Assembly: GCA_004794785.1 (NCBI GenBank)
Contig: SJOL01007640.1
Location: 1,066,421 to 1,130,420 of the forward strand
DNA: 64,000 bases
Direction: 5' to 3'
Origin: Opisthorchis felineus
Taxonomy: Eukaryota; Platyhelminthes; Trematoda; Opisthorchiida; Opisthorchiidae
Under the pieces are notes generated by a model. It was given only the letters and a program-made list of their open reading frames with translations. It made no database searches and was not told the origin of the DNA. The position numbers were made by a program, and so were the translations under genes. This document shows positions 12,458-25,230 of the stretch, one piece after another (within the stretch, counting starts at the first letter, position 1; each line of letters opens with the position of its first letter).

Positions 12458-13885
12458 ACTCACAAACGTGTTTCTTGTGGCTATCATTTCCTGTCTTGAT
12501 AACCTGTCAGTCAAATATGGGGTATTCACAACCCTGAGTGAAGGCAAATAAGTTAGGGTTATTTGCTCGTTTTATACAACACAATCTGTTAGGGTGAGCA
12601 GTGAGAGGTGGAGATGAGGGAACGACAATGGGGGAACAAGGTTCAAGGTAAAACCTGACCAGCAGACAGAACTTTCCGGAGCCACGAAATTAAAGACTAG
12701 CACAACCTTAGTGGTTACCATCAATTTGTCCTTGGAAAATGGGACGACTGACTAATGTGCTACTGATAACACTGTTAAAACGTCAAAACACTGACGCTTC
12801 GTATCAATTGCACGACCTACTTTCGTTAAGGTGTACATTTGTGGAAAACCACAGTATATGGAGGGGGATACTCTCGAGGTATATCGAGGTGTTAAAAATC
12901 CGAATGATTGATTATTTCGATATCGTTTGTTCAACCTCGACGATGATAATGTCAGTGCTGTATCATGTCAAAGAAAGATAACGTAGTACCTACGGAACAT
13001 CAAACATGTCGATACCATTTCCAAAAAGCGTCTTGACAACACCTGAGTGAAGCGCACATCGAAAACCAGTTACAATTGTCCCTGCAGACAAACAGCATGC
13101 CGAGCTTGGAACCCTAATAATGATGAAGAGCTGCTCATACTATTTTGCTCAGTTATATTTTATGATGGCAACAACCCCCAACAAATGGAATCCTGGTATG
13201 AGAAGACAGTTCTCAGTCGTCTTACACAATTTCGAGCCGACCACAATAGAAAATATGTTTAGGAAGGTTCAGTTTGCATGGTCACACTGGTCATTTATCA
13301 TCAGGAAGCTTCGTTTAAATGTAACCCATTTGGTGCCAGTATGATCGAGATTTCCAAATCACATTTGTTAGTACAAGTAACAGTTGATCAACCGGGCTAC
13401 GAAATGGTGATTTTCCAGCTTGTTTTCTGACAAATCTGATAGATTTTATTTTCCGACCTGCCCCCGTAATGCAGTGATGAAACGGTGAGACTGTGGTAAA
13501 GTTGGACAATTTTTAGAGTTATGTTGCCTCCCAACACCATCTTTAAACCTGCCGTTAATCAGACATTTTGTGCCGTTTAGTAACTTATAGATTCGTGGAA
13601 GAAAAAAGGGCCCATATTACATCCAAAACTTAAAACGGTGTGATGTCGAGTTCGATTGCATAACCGGGGTTATTTATACCACTTTACCTATGTTTATTCA
13701 GGTTTTCATCACGTGTGCTCCTCTGCAGAACGATACTCAGTTCCATTGTGAGAATGGGGAAAACTTAAAAGAGATGAACTGTGCATCAGCCACATAATGA
13801 AGGATGGAACGACGTGCGATAATTGTCTTTAGCAGGCCATCGGGTAATAATCTGAAGGCGCATGATCACTATCATCACGCGTTAA

Positions 13886-13905
13886 CTTCTGTTTGCAAAC
13901 AGAAG
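13886..13905. repeat. Perfect 20-bp palindrome
   Basis: CTTCTGTTTGCAAACAGAAG is its own reverse complement with no spacer. It lies in the large intron with no recognised element around it. It could be a dimeric binding site or chance. Confidence 0.8.
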
Positions 13906-16900
13906 CATACTAAGCATGTGAGACGCTGTTAAGATCAGCAGTTTTACCCGATGTTCTTCGATATCGTTCAACATGGAATATTCAAACGTTCAACGCATCA
14001 CTCAGTGCAGTTGTTTGGTGATATGGTAAACTGAACACGCCTGAAACATTATTTTGCGTGCTGGAAGGAGGCGAAGCGCTGTTGAGGTTATTACACTGGT
14101 CCACTGGATCACTGCCTCTTAGCCACACTCGACGAGCGTGATCTGCGGGGATCCAGCTCTAGGCTGCCACTAACATTTTTACTGAATTTGTGCTCGCCAT
14201 CTGGGGAAACTATGTGTTGTCGAGTATATTAGAAATCATTAAGTGAATAGAGAGTTCATGTGCCGAAACGAACAGAAACACTGCAACGAAAAAAATACTA
14301 TGCTGTCCGATGCGTGTGGACGGGTCCTTCAGTTTATAATTGAGGGACAGGCGTGTCCAGAACTTCCTCCATAGTCTTACGCAACTAAAAAGCCACTTGG
14401 CTGGCCAGAGTGAATAAAACTTAGAGCGTCGAAAGATGAGGGGCCGTATTTTAGGAGATCGATGTTCGCCAACAAGTAAATGTTTGATCACGGCTGTCGA
14501 GTTGGTTGGCTTTTTTAATCCCACAGCGTGAGAAAAAAGAATTAATTCATAATAGCCGAGCCCTATCGAAGTTTATTTCATGCAATAATATTCCACTTGT
14601 GTGGTAGATAGATATTATTTCACCGAATGGAAGATATCTGTTGTTTCCCAGGCGTTCTTTCTTTTCACTTCTGTTTGCAGCAGAAACAATAAAATGATGT
14701 TGCAGCATGGCGGTTTTTTTAAATCACACTCCTCACTGTACACGATAGTAGTCCGTCGCATGACGTGTCGTTTGACAGTGTCTCGTGCACAAAATCCGGG
14801 CGAATTAACAGTAGTGAGCTGTCAGCGCATATCCAGATATTAGAATACTAAACTACAACTTGTTGTCACCAATAGATTGGACAGTTAGATATTTGAATGG
14901 GAGAACGCAGTGATTCACGCATATCGTATTATCAATGGCTGACTTCTATTTTGTCCCCTGGAGGAGTTGGACTGCCCAAATTCACCCGATTAGGACACCG
15001 AGACGTATCCTATTGGAGCGATTGTATCAACGTGTAATTTTCAAAACTGTGTAGTTGGCCGCTCTTAAATGAGAATCGAGAAGTGCCAGTAGAATTGCCA
15101 CCCTAGCTACCATGATAAGTTTAGCAGTGATTGAAATCGTTACTTGATATATTGTGAAATCCCGTTGGCGAGGCCACGCCAAGGATAGTCCCGTGATCTT
15201 GTCATGTCCCCTATCCAGTTCTTATTTGGGGTGATCAAGCGGAATCTATCGTCCGCTGATAAGAAGTTACTTGATTTCGTCCGTTAGGGATGGATGTATG
15301 ATGGGAACTCGATTAGTCTTGTAATTTTGTGTAAGTGGATCCTAGTGACAACCCCATTAACGAAAAAAGATCTTTTAGTACCATGAACGGACTAAAGAGG
15401 GGACTTGTGGGTAGATGATGGAATTTGTAGGCAAACCCTCTGAGGAATATGAAAGACAAAATTTAGCCATGAAAAAGTAACGACACACATTGAAGTGTAT
15501 TCCTTTGGCGTTTAGTTTGGGCTGACCTTTGTAGCGTCTTACTCCCTTCCAGCTAGCAACACTGCTTTTTTAGGTTATATGAGTATCAAATTGAAATCAC
15601 AAATTCGATGGTGGGTGCTTCGATTGCTGTTTGTTCGGAATTTGAATATGCTAATCACTAAACTGGCATTTCAAATAAGGTTTCGCTCACCCTATCCATT
15701 GGACTAACCACAAGATATCTAAGAAAATCAACCGCTAGAATTCTTGTGGACTACTTCGTTACTCCTCTCGATGCTACCATCTCCTATCATCTCTTCAAGC
15801 CCTAAGATCCCTCAAGCGTGGAACACGACAACGTCTTCGTTGAAGACCACTGATCTGAAGGACGAAAAATGGGCACTGGTAAAGCGATGAAATGAAGCAC
15901 TTGTACTGAGTGCTAGTACAACGTAAGGTATCGGCACTCTTCCAGGTCAATCACCTAATCATTTCTGTCAAGTCTAGTCATCAGAGCTAGGCTAACGAAT
16001 TCTGTGCAACACAAAATTCGAATTTCATTATGCCGAAAACCTCACAGTCCAATCGTTCAGTGATATACCTGTGTTCCATGGACAGCTGAACATAAACATA
16101 TGTTAATGAAGGAGGAAAGCAATGCACTTTAAGTGAACTTGAAGTATTTTCCACACCATGAGAATGAGAAATCTTCCTTTGGGCTTCCAATAAACCCAAT
16201 GTGAGTATGGAATCAGTGTCGCTTGCCGTGAATGGGGATTGAATTTGCAAAGGCAGCTCCCTAGGAACGATAAAATCTTTAAATCGCAACATGAAATGTT
16301 TTATTGTTAAGACAACTTTAAATTCATCCCCCCATTATATGGGGGGGAAAGAAACAATCGATCTGCCGATCAAACCGGACCGAATTGGTTGGGTGCTTAG
16401 GTCGAACTTTATTCAACAGGAATGGCTTGTTGAACTACGAACCAACAGTTGATTCCTGAGAAATTCATGTGTGCTTCATAAATGCAGCTTTTGAAACTAC
16501 CCAAATCCTCATCCAAAAAAAGTGGTTTGGGATGTTTCAGCTACGAGATCACATTCGTGAAAGCTGATAGTGTTAAAATTCCATCTTTCTTGAATATCAT
16601 GAATAACCATGGAGCTGTGTTTTGGCGTAATTAGTCGTATTTCACTCCAATTTAGAGAGTTGTTGACAAAAACGCCTCAAATTTGTATGTTTAAGTGAAC
16701 ACTTAAGAAATAAACCGCAAAATAAGTATTGCTTTATCGACATTTTCACACCCGAACAGCAACTGCTAAGGAAAACGGGGTGAGTTTCCCCACAGCCACA
16801 TCATCAACTTTGCTGCCGGTGCTAATCAGTTGAATGTGGAGAATTTCGTCAAATAATTTATGAATTACAAACCATAGGACACCAAAAGTACTACCTACAG

Positions 16901-19900
16901 CCGCTATTATATGAACTACCGAAAACCAAGGGACTCAGAAGTTTGAGGGCTGTCACGAGTTGTACAGAGAGTTGTAAATAGAGTTGCTGCTATCTAGGAG
17001 TAAACTGATCACCACGTTTTTAAATAATAACCGTTTATTGCAGAAAGAAGTGGCATTTATTGAATGCTGACGAAGTGTCCCGTACATTTTATCGAGACGA
17101 TAAAACGAATGTGTGAATGTAAGCGTGCTTCACACGGCACGAACGGTCGCACGTTAATATTGTTCTCAGCCATCCAAGCAAGTTGCTTTACGGTGCAATA
17201 GATTTTTCTCATTTTAGTCACCTACAGAATCTAGGAGCTACGCCGTATTCAACTACCAGAATAGTCAGTTTTTGCTAATCTTTATTTGTAAGCTGTTACC
17301 GATAAACTTCATATGGGTGCTGGTGAATTAGAGCCAAAATCTAGTTAAAGTCACACTTCTACATGTATGAATTTATAGATTAATAAGTGAGCATTAGGGT
17401 GGCCGGGTGGGCAATAGAGATGCGCCGAAACAGAGCAGATACTCAGTACACCTTGTGCTCCGTCCGCTCGTCCGACAGGTTGAAACCTGCGAAATGACCC
17501 ATCGTACAACAGTCACTGAACGCCTGTCCGATGATTGGGTCATAAGAGTAAGCAGTAGATGCACGGCTTAATCACCTGTGACCTGTATCAAACTAAGAAA
17601 TTAGGAGACAATTCACGAATTCGGCAGCACAAGGAGTGTAAGTGTGTGTGGCTGACCGGCTGATTGTGTGCTGGATGGGATGGACAGAAGTCAGCAAACA
17701 CCTCGCTGACGCCTAACGCACGACCTACGACTGCGGTAGATAAACCGGAGAACATCAATTAGTTTGTTTAGTAGCTTTATGTCAATCAACGGGGCTAATC
17801 AAGAATGAGCAAGACCAGGCATCAGACGGTTCGTGAATAGTGATGGTGAAGCAGTCAGGTCAATGGAAAAGACACAGTGAAGTTAATGAAAACGGAGATA
17901 ACTGTAAGTCCATCTACACAGTCACTTGCATCTAAAGGTGGTGGCAACAGAATCATCAGTTTTATCATCGGAACGGACCTAACAGATCTCAAAATAGGGG
18001 TTCTAGGACGACTGGTAGTAAGACTTATTCCGGTTGCTGGTAAGGTCACTGTGATTACAAAACTGGTGGTGAGTGCCTGTTGCAGGAAATTTTTCAGTAA
18101 AGTAATGTAGAGCGGTAGTGCACGTCATTTAGTGTTCCTCAGGCAAAAGCCAAAACTATCGCTTCCTCAAAAGTAGACATTACATCCACGTAAGGGAAAG
18201 GAAGAAATCCGTTATGGAGCGCGGAATGTTAGTAGTTTCAGTCGTAGCACTACGTACCTCCGTCTTAAATAAACATAGAATAAGCAAACCTGAAGCAGGC
18301 TTCCCTAAACTCTGACGGTTATTGAAGGCATAAGATTAAAAGTGAATAAACATTCAAGCGTTTTAAGATGGTACACATTGTCCCCTCGGGCTGAGAAATG
18401 CGGTTACGGTCAGAAAAACAGTTTGGTGCAGACTGGATGCCTCATGAGAAAACAAAACATCCCAACAAACATCTGTTTAGATGCTGCTCTCAGTAGTCGC
18501 TTATTCCATTTCCCAGGCGTCTTTTCTCAATACTTCTGAGTTTTTTACAATCAAGTAGTATAGTGTTGGTTTAGAAAACTTTTTATTAACTACCGTTTGG
18601 AATCCCTTCAGTTCGATCTCCAACCACCTGCCACCCAGTCCCATGTCTTCGTTTACCAGTATTTTTCCAGTTCATCCTCTGAAAATGGTGCTTTCATCAA
18701 ACCGGTTCAAACCAGCCCATCTCGATAGTGTCTCATTTGTGAATATCATCCACGATCGAAAACGTGAGAAAAATGACCGATACTTGTAAATCACTCCGTG
18801 AAACAAATCGTCCCCGCGCATCACTCATGTGAAGATACTGAGTCTACAATATCGCTGTGACTGGTGTTGGTCTTAAGATTGTTTCACATGCTAATAGGGT
18901 ATTGAATTATATTTCTATAACCTTTATGTTTAGCTGCCACAGTGCCCATGCATTCCCTAAACATGTGGGTCTCAGAAGACCCATTTAAAGTTTGGAGAGT
19001 TTCGGAGGGATGTAAAAAATAGTAGTATGTTCCCTAGGAGAATCCTGGACCCTTGACATGTTTCAATAATAGGATGAGAAGAGTGGTGTTCAAAAGTGTT
19101 CATGAAAGTGGATTGGCAGTTCTTGTCTGAAGTGACCGCTACATTCCTCGAGCATCCTGCAGATTTTTCAGTAAAGTTACACTGATGTAAAAAGACAAAA
19201 AAAGCGCAGGAACTATGACCATTTTAGAGGTATGGGAAAATGGCCCCAACAGCAACACTGCTGCTGTGTACGAGTCCAAAACCAGTGAAATTTGTTTTTT
19301 GAAGTATACCTGAAGGCCGACCGAATACAAATCGCCGAGGATGAATATAGTACGTAAATTTTTCAGCAGTTGGTTAGTAAAATTGACAGTAGGAACAAAA
19401 CCCGCAATTTCTCAATTTTTTCAAGTTATAGTTGAACATCTTAGCGGATATCCCCTATGTGTGAATTGGTCACTTAAGATGACCCTTACACAAGGGTCGA
19501 AAAAATTCTAACCTAGAAAAACCTATGCAAGTGTTCACTATGAATTATGACTATTCAACATGGTTTAATGACATGAGGCGTTTGTGTCCTATTGATTTTC
19601 CTCGTATTACTTAATACCACGTCACACATTTTGTGCAGGCTGATTGTCAAGCATTTCTTATGTGTGAAAGAATATCCCACCAAGTTTGCCATCAAACCGT
19701 AGGTTTATTGCACGTATATGCAGCCTTCGTATTGCAAAAAAAGTCGTCGCTGAAGTGTGCTTCATTCGAAATCAATCGACTGATTTCTTCCAAAGATACT
19801 TCAGCAATGCCAAACTTACCGAAACAATACTCCTCTGGTTTACAAAACTCCTTCAGCTAAACTGAGTGACAATATTCACCTACATGTTACATGCAAACAT

Positions 19901-21781
19901 CCATCACGAGCTCAAAATTAGGCTGTACTACTGAAGCATACGTTCTCTGACCAGGGTGGACATGCGATATGCCAGCTCTTCCATTTTGATCCCGTTAACA
20001 TCAGTCAATTACTCCCTGTTAACACCCCTCATAACTTGAGTAAAATTTTGTCTCACAACGAAAAAAGTTTTCAATCATCCCGCTCTCGATCAAAATGGTC
20101 TCATCGGTCTATGTCAGGTAGCCTTCAGTTCAAATATTGTATGCACGGTGGTTATCTTCGCCATATTAACCACACATCTGCAAGCCACATCTACTTTGAG
20201 AGCAATATACAGGACAAGGATGCGCGCGACAGATAAATGAATGAAACCCAGCAGCTGCGTCAAGCCATCAGTCCGATGACAAGATATTGCGTGTGGCTTC
20301 TGAATGAATACTGTGTTAACGATCGTCTCATAAAAATGCAATTTCACGTTCAGGTGAAAAGAGTCGCGCAGTTACGTAACAAAATTCAAGTCTCTGAGTT
20401 CAAAGACCACAAGCTAATGTGTGAGTAAGGCTATGCCTTCAATAATTCCCAATAGCATGTGCAGGTGTATCAATAAACCCAGGGAACGGATTCAGAAACA
20501 GTATTTCCTCTATAAGCTACAAACTTGAAGGCAGATCTGGACTAACCATGGCAATGTTTTCTTTAATTCGGGCATCAGATAACTTCGAGTTAAAGCGTAC
20601 AGAAAAGCGAATGAACTTGAAAAAGTCAGTGAAAACTTATTGCTATGCCACAGTGATCAGCACAGTTCTGATTTAGTTGAACGAAATCCCGCCACCAATT
20701 TTATAAATTCGGCCTCAAAGTGATAGGTTTCCCATCGGCAATGACCGATAGGACTTGCGGAAGGATGAATTTTAATCACCAACGATTTTTTAACTACCGT
20801 CCCCTGGGTGACTGACGTATTGTACGATCTGAGAGCGAAACGCTTAGCTGTGTATGTGACCTCTGGTTGTCGACCACCGCCCAGCTGGCACACGTATATT
20901 AAACAGGTTGATCCATCCGAAAAACTCTGACTTCAAGATGCCTCCAATTTTGTCGTTTCAGAAACTTATTGTTGGGCAAAATTTCTTTCTCTGTCTCTGG
21001 GCTTCTTTGTCCAAATTCAGCCACAAAAAGCGAGGTCATCCTTTATTGGGCAAAGTAAGGAGTGGCCGTTCCACATTTGTTGAAAAATTTTCAAGTTACA
21101 CATTTCACTAATAACTGAACTATTGCACTTCCAAATCAATGAAGAATCCAGATGCCAGTTACTTAGTTCTACTGCATTAGGCTGGCGAACCAAGACCGTG
21201 TTTTTCGTTTCGGCAAACGCCGTCATCCGAAACACGCTGTTGTGTCTCAGCTTACACTCATTCGGGATACCCATACGTTTGTTGTCTCCCAAAGTTAGTC
21301 GCTTTTAGTGGGGAGTTTGCTCTTTGACACCCACAGCAACCACACACTTGTGTGTACATTTCAGAAATACACAGGAAAAAGCGGGACAAAGCACTTTTGA
21401 TTTACTGCAGCGTAACTAGATAGGCCCCGAAATGAGCAGCAAGGATGAAGTTGGGTAAACTCCGAATCATTTCGGACAGTTTGATACAAACAACAAGATT
21501 CATGTTTTGGGAATCTGATTTCATGTGGTTTCCGATGTGACAGTGAAAACACAATTAGCAGAGTGCTGGCAAAACAAAGTTAGGGGTTCGCTGCAGCTAC
21601 AAAGTATTTTGGGCAGAAACTAGACATATCATATTTCTACTGATAAAAACCAAGCAAAATAACTGCGCACACTCATGTGCGAACGTCTTCAGCCCGACAG
21701 AACAGTTAGACATTATATGATGTGAACTGTGTTCAGTTATAAAATGACGAACAATCAGCTGGCATCGGCCTGTTTTCAGAT

Positions 21782-22050
21782 GAGTAGTTTCCTTCAGGAA
21801 GTTGTACTACGATATCTCGAATGCCGTACCAGTTGGAACATCAGGCAGCCTTTATGCAGCACATTCAACTGAAGGATATCATGAACTAGGGGTTCAGCTG
21901 GGGAAACCAAATTGCTGTAGGAGTGTGTATTTATCGAATCGATTGAAGTAGAACAAAAGGTTGACGGAAACTTAAGGACTTCGCCTACCTGACCAGCCCT
22001 AAGAAGAGCAAAAATGGTCGTGGGCTGTCTAAAGTTTTCAGCAAACTTAA
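21782..22050 (-). repeat. R1 plus R2 repeat, long reverse copy
   Basis: Read on the minus strand, the R2 part (21961-22050: GACAGCCCACGACC, then CAGGTAGGCG, then TTTCCGTCAA) lies upstream of the R1 part, the order also seen at 60.4-61.0 kb on the plus strand. The R1 part (21782-21917) carries the reverse of GTTGGTACGATATT..., the TGCAGCACATTCAACTGAAG box and AACCAAATT. A minus-strand open frame (21794-22066) falls within this copy and is explained by it. Confidence 0.7.
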
Positions 22051-24332
22051 GAATAGTTTCCTCCAAGAAAAATTCAGTTTGTTTTGTTTTATGTAGCGGG
22101 TGAAATGAGATGAGTCAAGGGCGAATCCCAACCATCCTTTGTCTATTTTTACCGTTCCTTCTACTGTATCGGACTGGACAACTTTCTGCTCGATTACAGA
22201 AGTAAAATGAACAGTTTACGACCGTTCTATCTGGACTAGCCCTTCAAGCTCTACTGCATTAACGGAGCCTAAACGTGTAGCTATACGACACACACTGAAG
22301 GGATATAAGATGAACTTTCTGAATGGAGTTAAACTTTTCCTGGAATTTTCACTCATACCGATTGGTATTTTTACAGTTGTTATGCATGCAAGCAGATTTC
22401 TCCCAGTCGCATGTAGGAATTCATGTGGTAGGTTTCTTCTCGTGGAAGTTGCCAAGAGTTAAAAATTATGAAGGGCCCAAGTTCCTGACAGGTGATCTGG
22501 CTAGTACAGGCTGTTCTTTTCAACACCGATTCATGTCTATCTGTAAACATACTCTTCCTCAAGTGAACTCAGAAATATCCTTAGACAAGCATCTGGCTAC
22601 TGGAATGAAATTTCCCGCGCACATTCTTGGTTTCTCAAATCAGAAAGTTCTGGAACCAACAACAGGAGCGTTAAGGAGGATGACACGATCTCCACGTCAT
22701 CAGGTACCCTTGGGATTTATTTTTAGCATGATCACTTTCATGACCTCTGCAGAAAACCCATTCATGAGATCCTTTTGAAATGTGGTCACTAGTTTCAGCC
22801 ACCTACAAGAAAGTCAAAAACAGTCTCTAGTGTCTTTTACGTAGAGAGTAATTCAGAGAGATCATATTTTGGATCCGTATCCAAGTCTCACAAATAAGCT
22901 CATTCTAGGTCATCATAACAGAATCTGTTTCGGGACCATTCAGGGATGCAGCAACACAAAAAAGGCCTTGGTGAAACAAGCGAAGGAAAAACAAAACCTC
23001 GCGGATTCATTTGTACTTAGCCTAGGCCGACGAACTGTTTGATACGTACTAAACTTGCAACCCATTTGGCTTTGAGGGTCAAATTTCAACACAACTGTAA
23101 AACGCGTCATCCATCCTTTTTTGGATTCGACCAAAGACCAAAACCTGTAGTCAAACGGACCTTAGCACAATCGTAAAATTATCGGTTGAGAGGACCTTAT
23201 TTTGTGTAAAATTGAGTAGAGATGTCAATCATACTGGTATAATAATAAGGTTTCCGTGATTTTTGCGAAGCATCACTTTTGGGTAGATGTTTGTGTGCAA
23301 GCACATGCGGATACACGTTTTCCGATGCAGTATACCCGCTGTCTTGATACTGATAATCACCGACCTCCTACTAAGCGGTATGTTGTAGCAGTACGCAGCT
23401 TCAACATCATTCAGTCTTACACACGTGCTGCTCAGGTTGAAAGTTGGAAACTATGTACAGTGGCTGTTAACAATCTCTTCACATTTGATTGATTGATCTG
23501 AGCTGCTAGACTGATATCCTGCTTATCATAACTGTGCTCCATTAAACGAAAACTGATTATTTCAAAACAGTACAACATCTGTTCTAAATTGTGTTGTGTC
23601 CTTTCCCAAATACTACACCAGTTTGTCCGAAACAATCGATTTTATAATAAAATAAAGGAGAATGGGATTCAAACTAGTGCTATGAGTTTACCGTGATAAT
23701 CTTACAGAAGGCAACGAATTATGGTGAAGGCACTGGTTTTTAATGAAAGGCTCTCATAGAGACAGCCGTTTTTCATCGGCATCGATACGTTGTCACGTAC
23801 AGTAGGTGGGTTCACTATCTTCATCAACATTGAATATGGCGGCTTTCATTCTTGTTACTTGAGCACAGTCTTGGTCCTCAAAATAGGTACAACAATCACC
23901 AATTGCTTCTTGAAGCCGCTAACGGGCCAACGGGAAGCTACGGACCACGCTGACTCCAGTGATGAACACTGAAATTCACCCTGTTGGTTTGTCGAAAACA
24001 AACTTACCTGCCACACCACGAACAAATATTGACAGAGCTATTTGCAACTTGCTGTTTACTATTTAAGCTGCTTGAACTATTCACAACGTACAATTTGGCC
24101 TTCAGGTAGGAAAGTATATCGAGGGAGATTCGATGACCTGATCAGTCCAAAGAATGACGAAACCGGTAATGGGTTCTTTGGACTTATAAGTAATGCTAAT
24201 AGGACTCAGAGAGTCTCTAAGTGATCATTTCCAAGTGGATCACTGATGATAAGGGTCAGATGGTTGCTTGTTGGAACCCGGGTGAAAGTTTGTCAGGTAA
24301 TTTAAGGCATTAGTAAAAGTAAAACCGAAGTT

Positions 24333-24440
24333 TCGATATGTACACTCATTTACACATCAATTTGGTTTTGACGGAAGACTAACCTGGAACCCAGCTGAAA
24401 CTCTCGTTTATGATGTTCTTATGAGTAGTGTGTTGTATCT
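24333..24440 (+). mobile_element. Short internally deleted R1 element with 12-bp flanking duplication
   Basis: A 108-bp insertion begins near TACACTCATTT and ends near GAGTAGTGTG. It retains the R1 left end (AATTTGGTTTTGACGG, CTGGAACCCAGCTGAAACTC, TTATGATGTTCTT) joined directly to the right-end box ATGAGTAGTGTGT, so the middle of the element is missing. It is flanked by perfect direct repeats AAAACCGAAGTT at 24321-24332 and 24441-24452, as expected of a target-site duplication. The short ends ACACTCA and TGAGTAGTGT are roughly complementary, as in MITE-like non-autonomous DNA elements. The mechanism is inferred. Confidence 0.6.
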
Positions 24441-24729
24441 AAAACCGAAGTTATTTGCAGTTGTTGGAACTCCTCAGACTTTTAAACGCCCGGGAATGAG
24501 CATAACAGGAAAAACACAGATAACATCGAACAAGTGGTCGTTTGTTGATTTTTCAGGTTCGCCGAGTTGGTCGTACGCTTGTGCCGGTGAATAGTGTGCA
24601 CCTTATCACTGTTGCATTCAAGTTGTTCCACGAACTGTGATTGGTTTTGAGGATGATTGGTTGCACAAGTGAACAGCTCCGTTAAACTGTATTGTTTAAT
24701 CTAGATTATGTCCCTTCAGTAAAGCCGAC

Positions 24730-24850
24730 TAATCGAGCTTTTTTCAGTCCTGTTGGTAATCATCAGCAGTGCGCATCTCACAAATCTCCAGGACGATTCA
24801 AACTCCCGACTTCTTGCCTAATGGGTGAAGACAGTACTACTCGACCATGA
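24730..24850 (-). repeat. S repeat (tRNA-like SINE-type), reverse copy
   Basis: On the minus strand this reads GGGAGTTTGAATCGTCCTGG, then AGATGCGCACTGCTGATGAT, then the AGGACTGAAAAAAGC end. It matches the plus-strand copies at 25.1 and 34.5 kb through the B-box-like TTYGAATC and the GCGCANTGCTGATNA core. It forms an inverted pair with the copy about 220 bases to its right. Confidence 0.6.
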
Positions 24851-25067
24851 GCTGTTGCTCAACAGCGTGATGAACTATCATCAAAATCTAAGTGATATGG
24901 CTAGAAAGAGAGATACTACAAGAGTTTCATGATCCTACTGTCTGAGAAGTTGTCAATCGAGAAGTTAGTCACTACGTGATCACTTGACGTGAACTGCATG
25001 ACTAAAGGATAAATGGCGGTATACTCTGTCTACGTGCCAGTTAATCACAGTGGCGGTCAGGTGCTCG

Positions 25068-25230
25068 TAGCATAACAGTTTACTCTTCGACTAACAGCCT
25101 GGAGATTGTGAATTCGAATCACCATGGAGATTCCTGAGATGCGCAATGCTGATTACTTCCAATCAGGATGAAGCACCTGTAGAGTATGCATCGGCTTTTC
25201 GGCAAAGATTGACTTCACTTACAGGGGGAA
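25068..25230 (+). repeat. S repeat (tRNA-like SINE-type), forward copy
   Basis: Boxes in order: ACTAACAGCCTGGAGATTGT, a B-box-like ATTCGAATC, TGGAGATTC, GCGCAATGCTGATTACTTCC, AATCAGGATGAAGCAC, then CGGCTTTTCGGCAAAGA and GACTTCACTTACAGG. The same order is seen at 34495-34650 and in reverse at 24730-24850 and 44619-44757. It has no coding capacity. Confidence 0.65.

Noticed and set aside
17855..18110. Overlapping open frames on both strands with Val/Thr/Ser-rich translations
   Set aside because: Composition bias only; no domain, no splice sites, and neither strand is favoured.
22323..22778. 151-codon open frame on the plus strand, one of the longest outside the zinc-finger gene
   Set aside because: No recognisable domain, mixed composition, no splice-site support, and an unrelated minus-strand frame overlaps it. 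A frame of this length can arise by chance in 64 kb.
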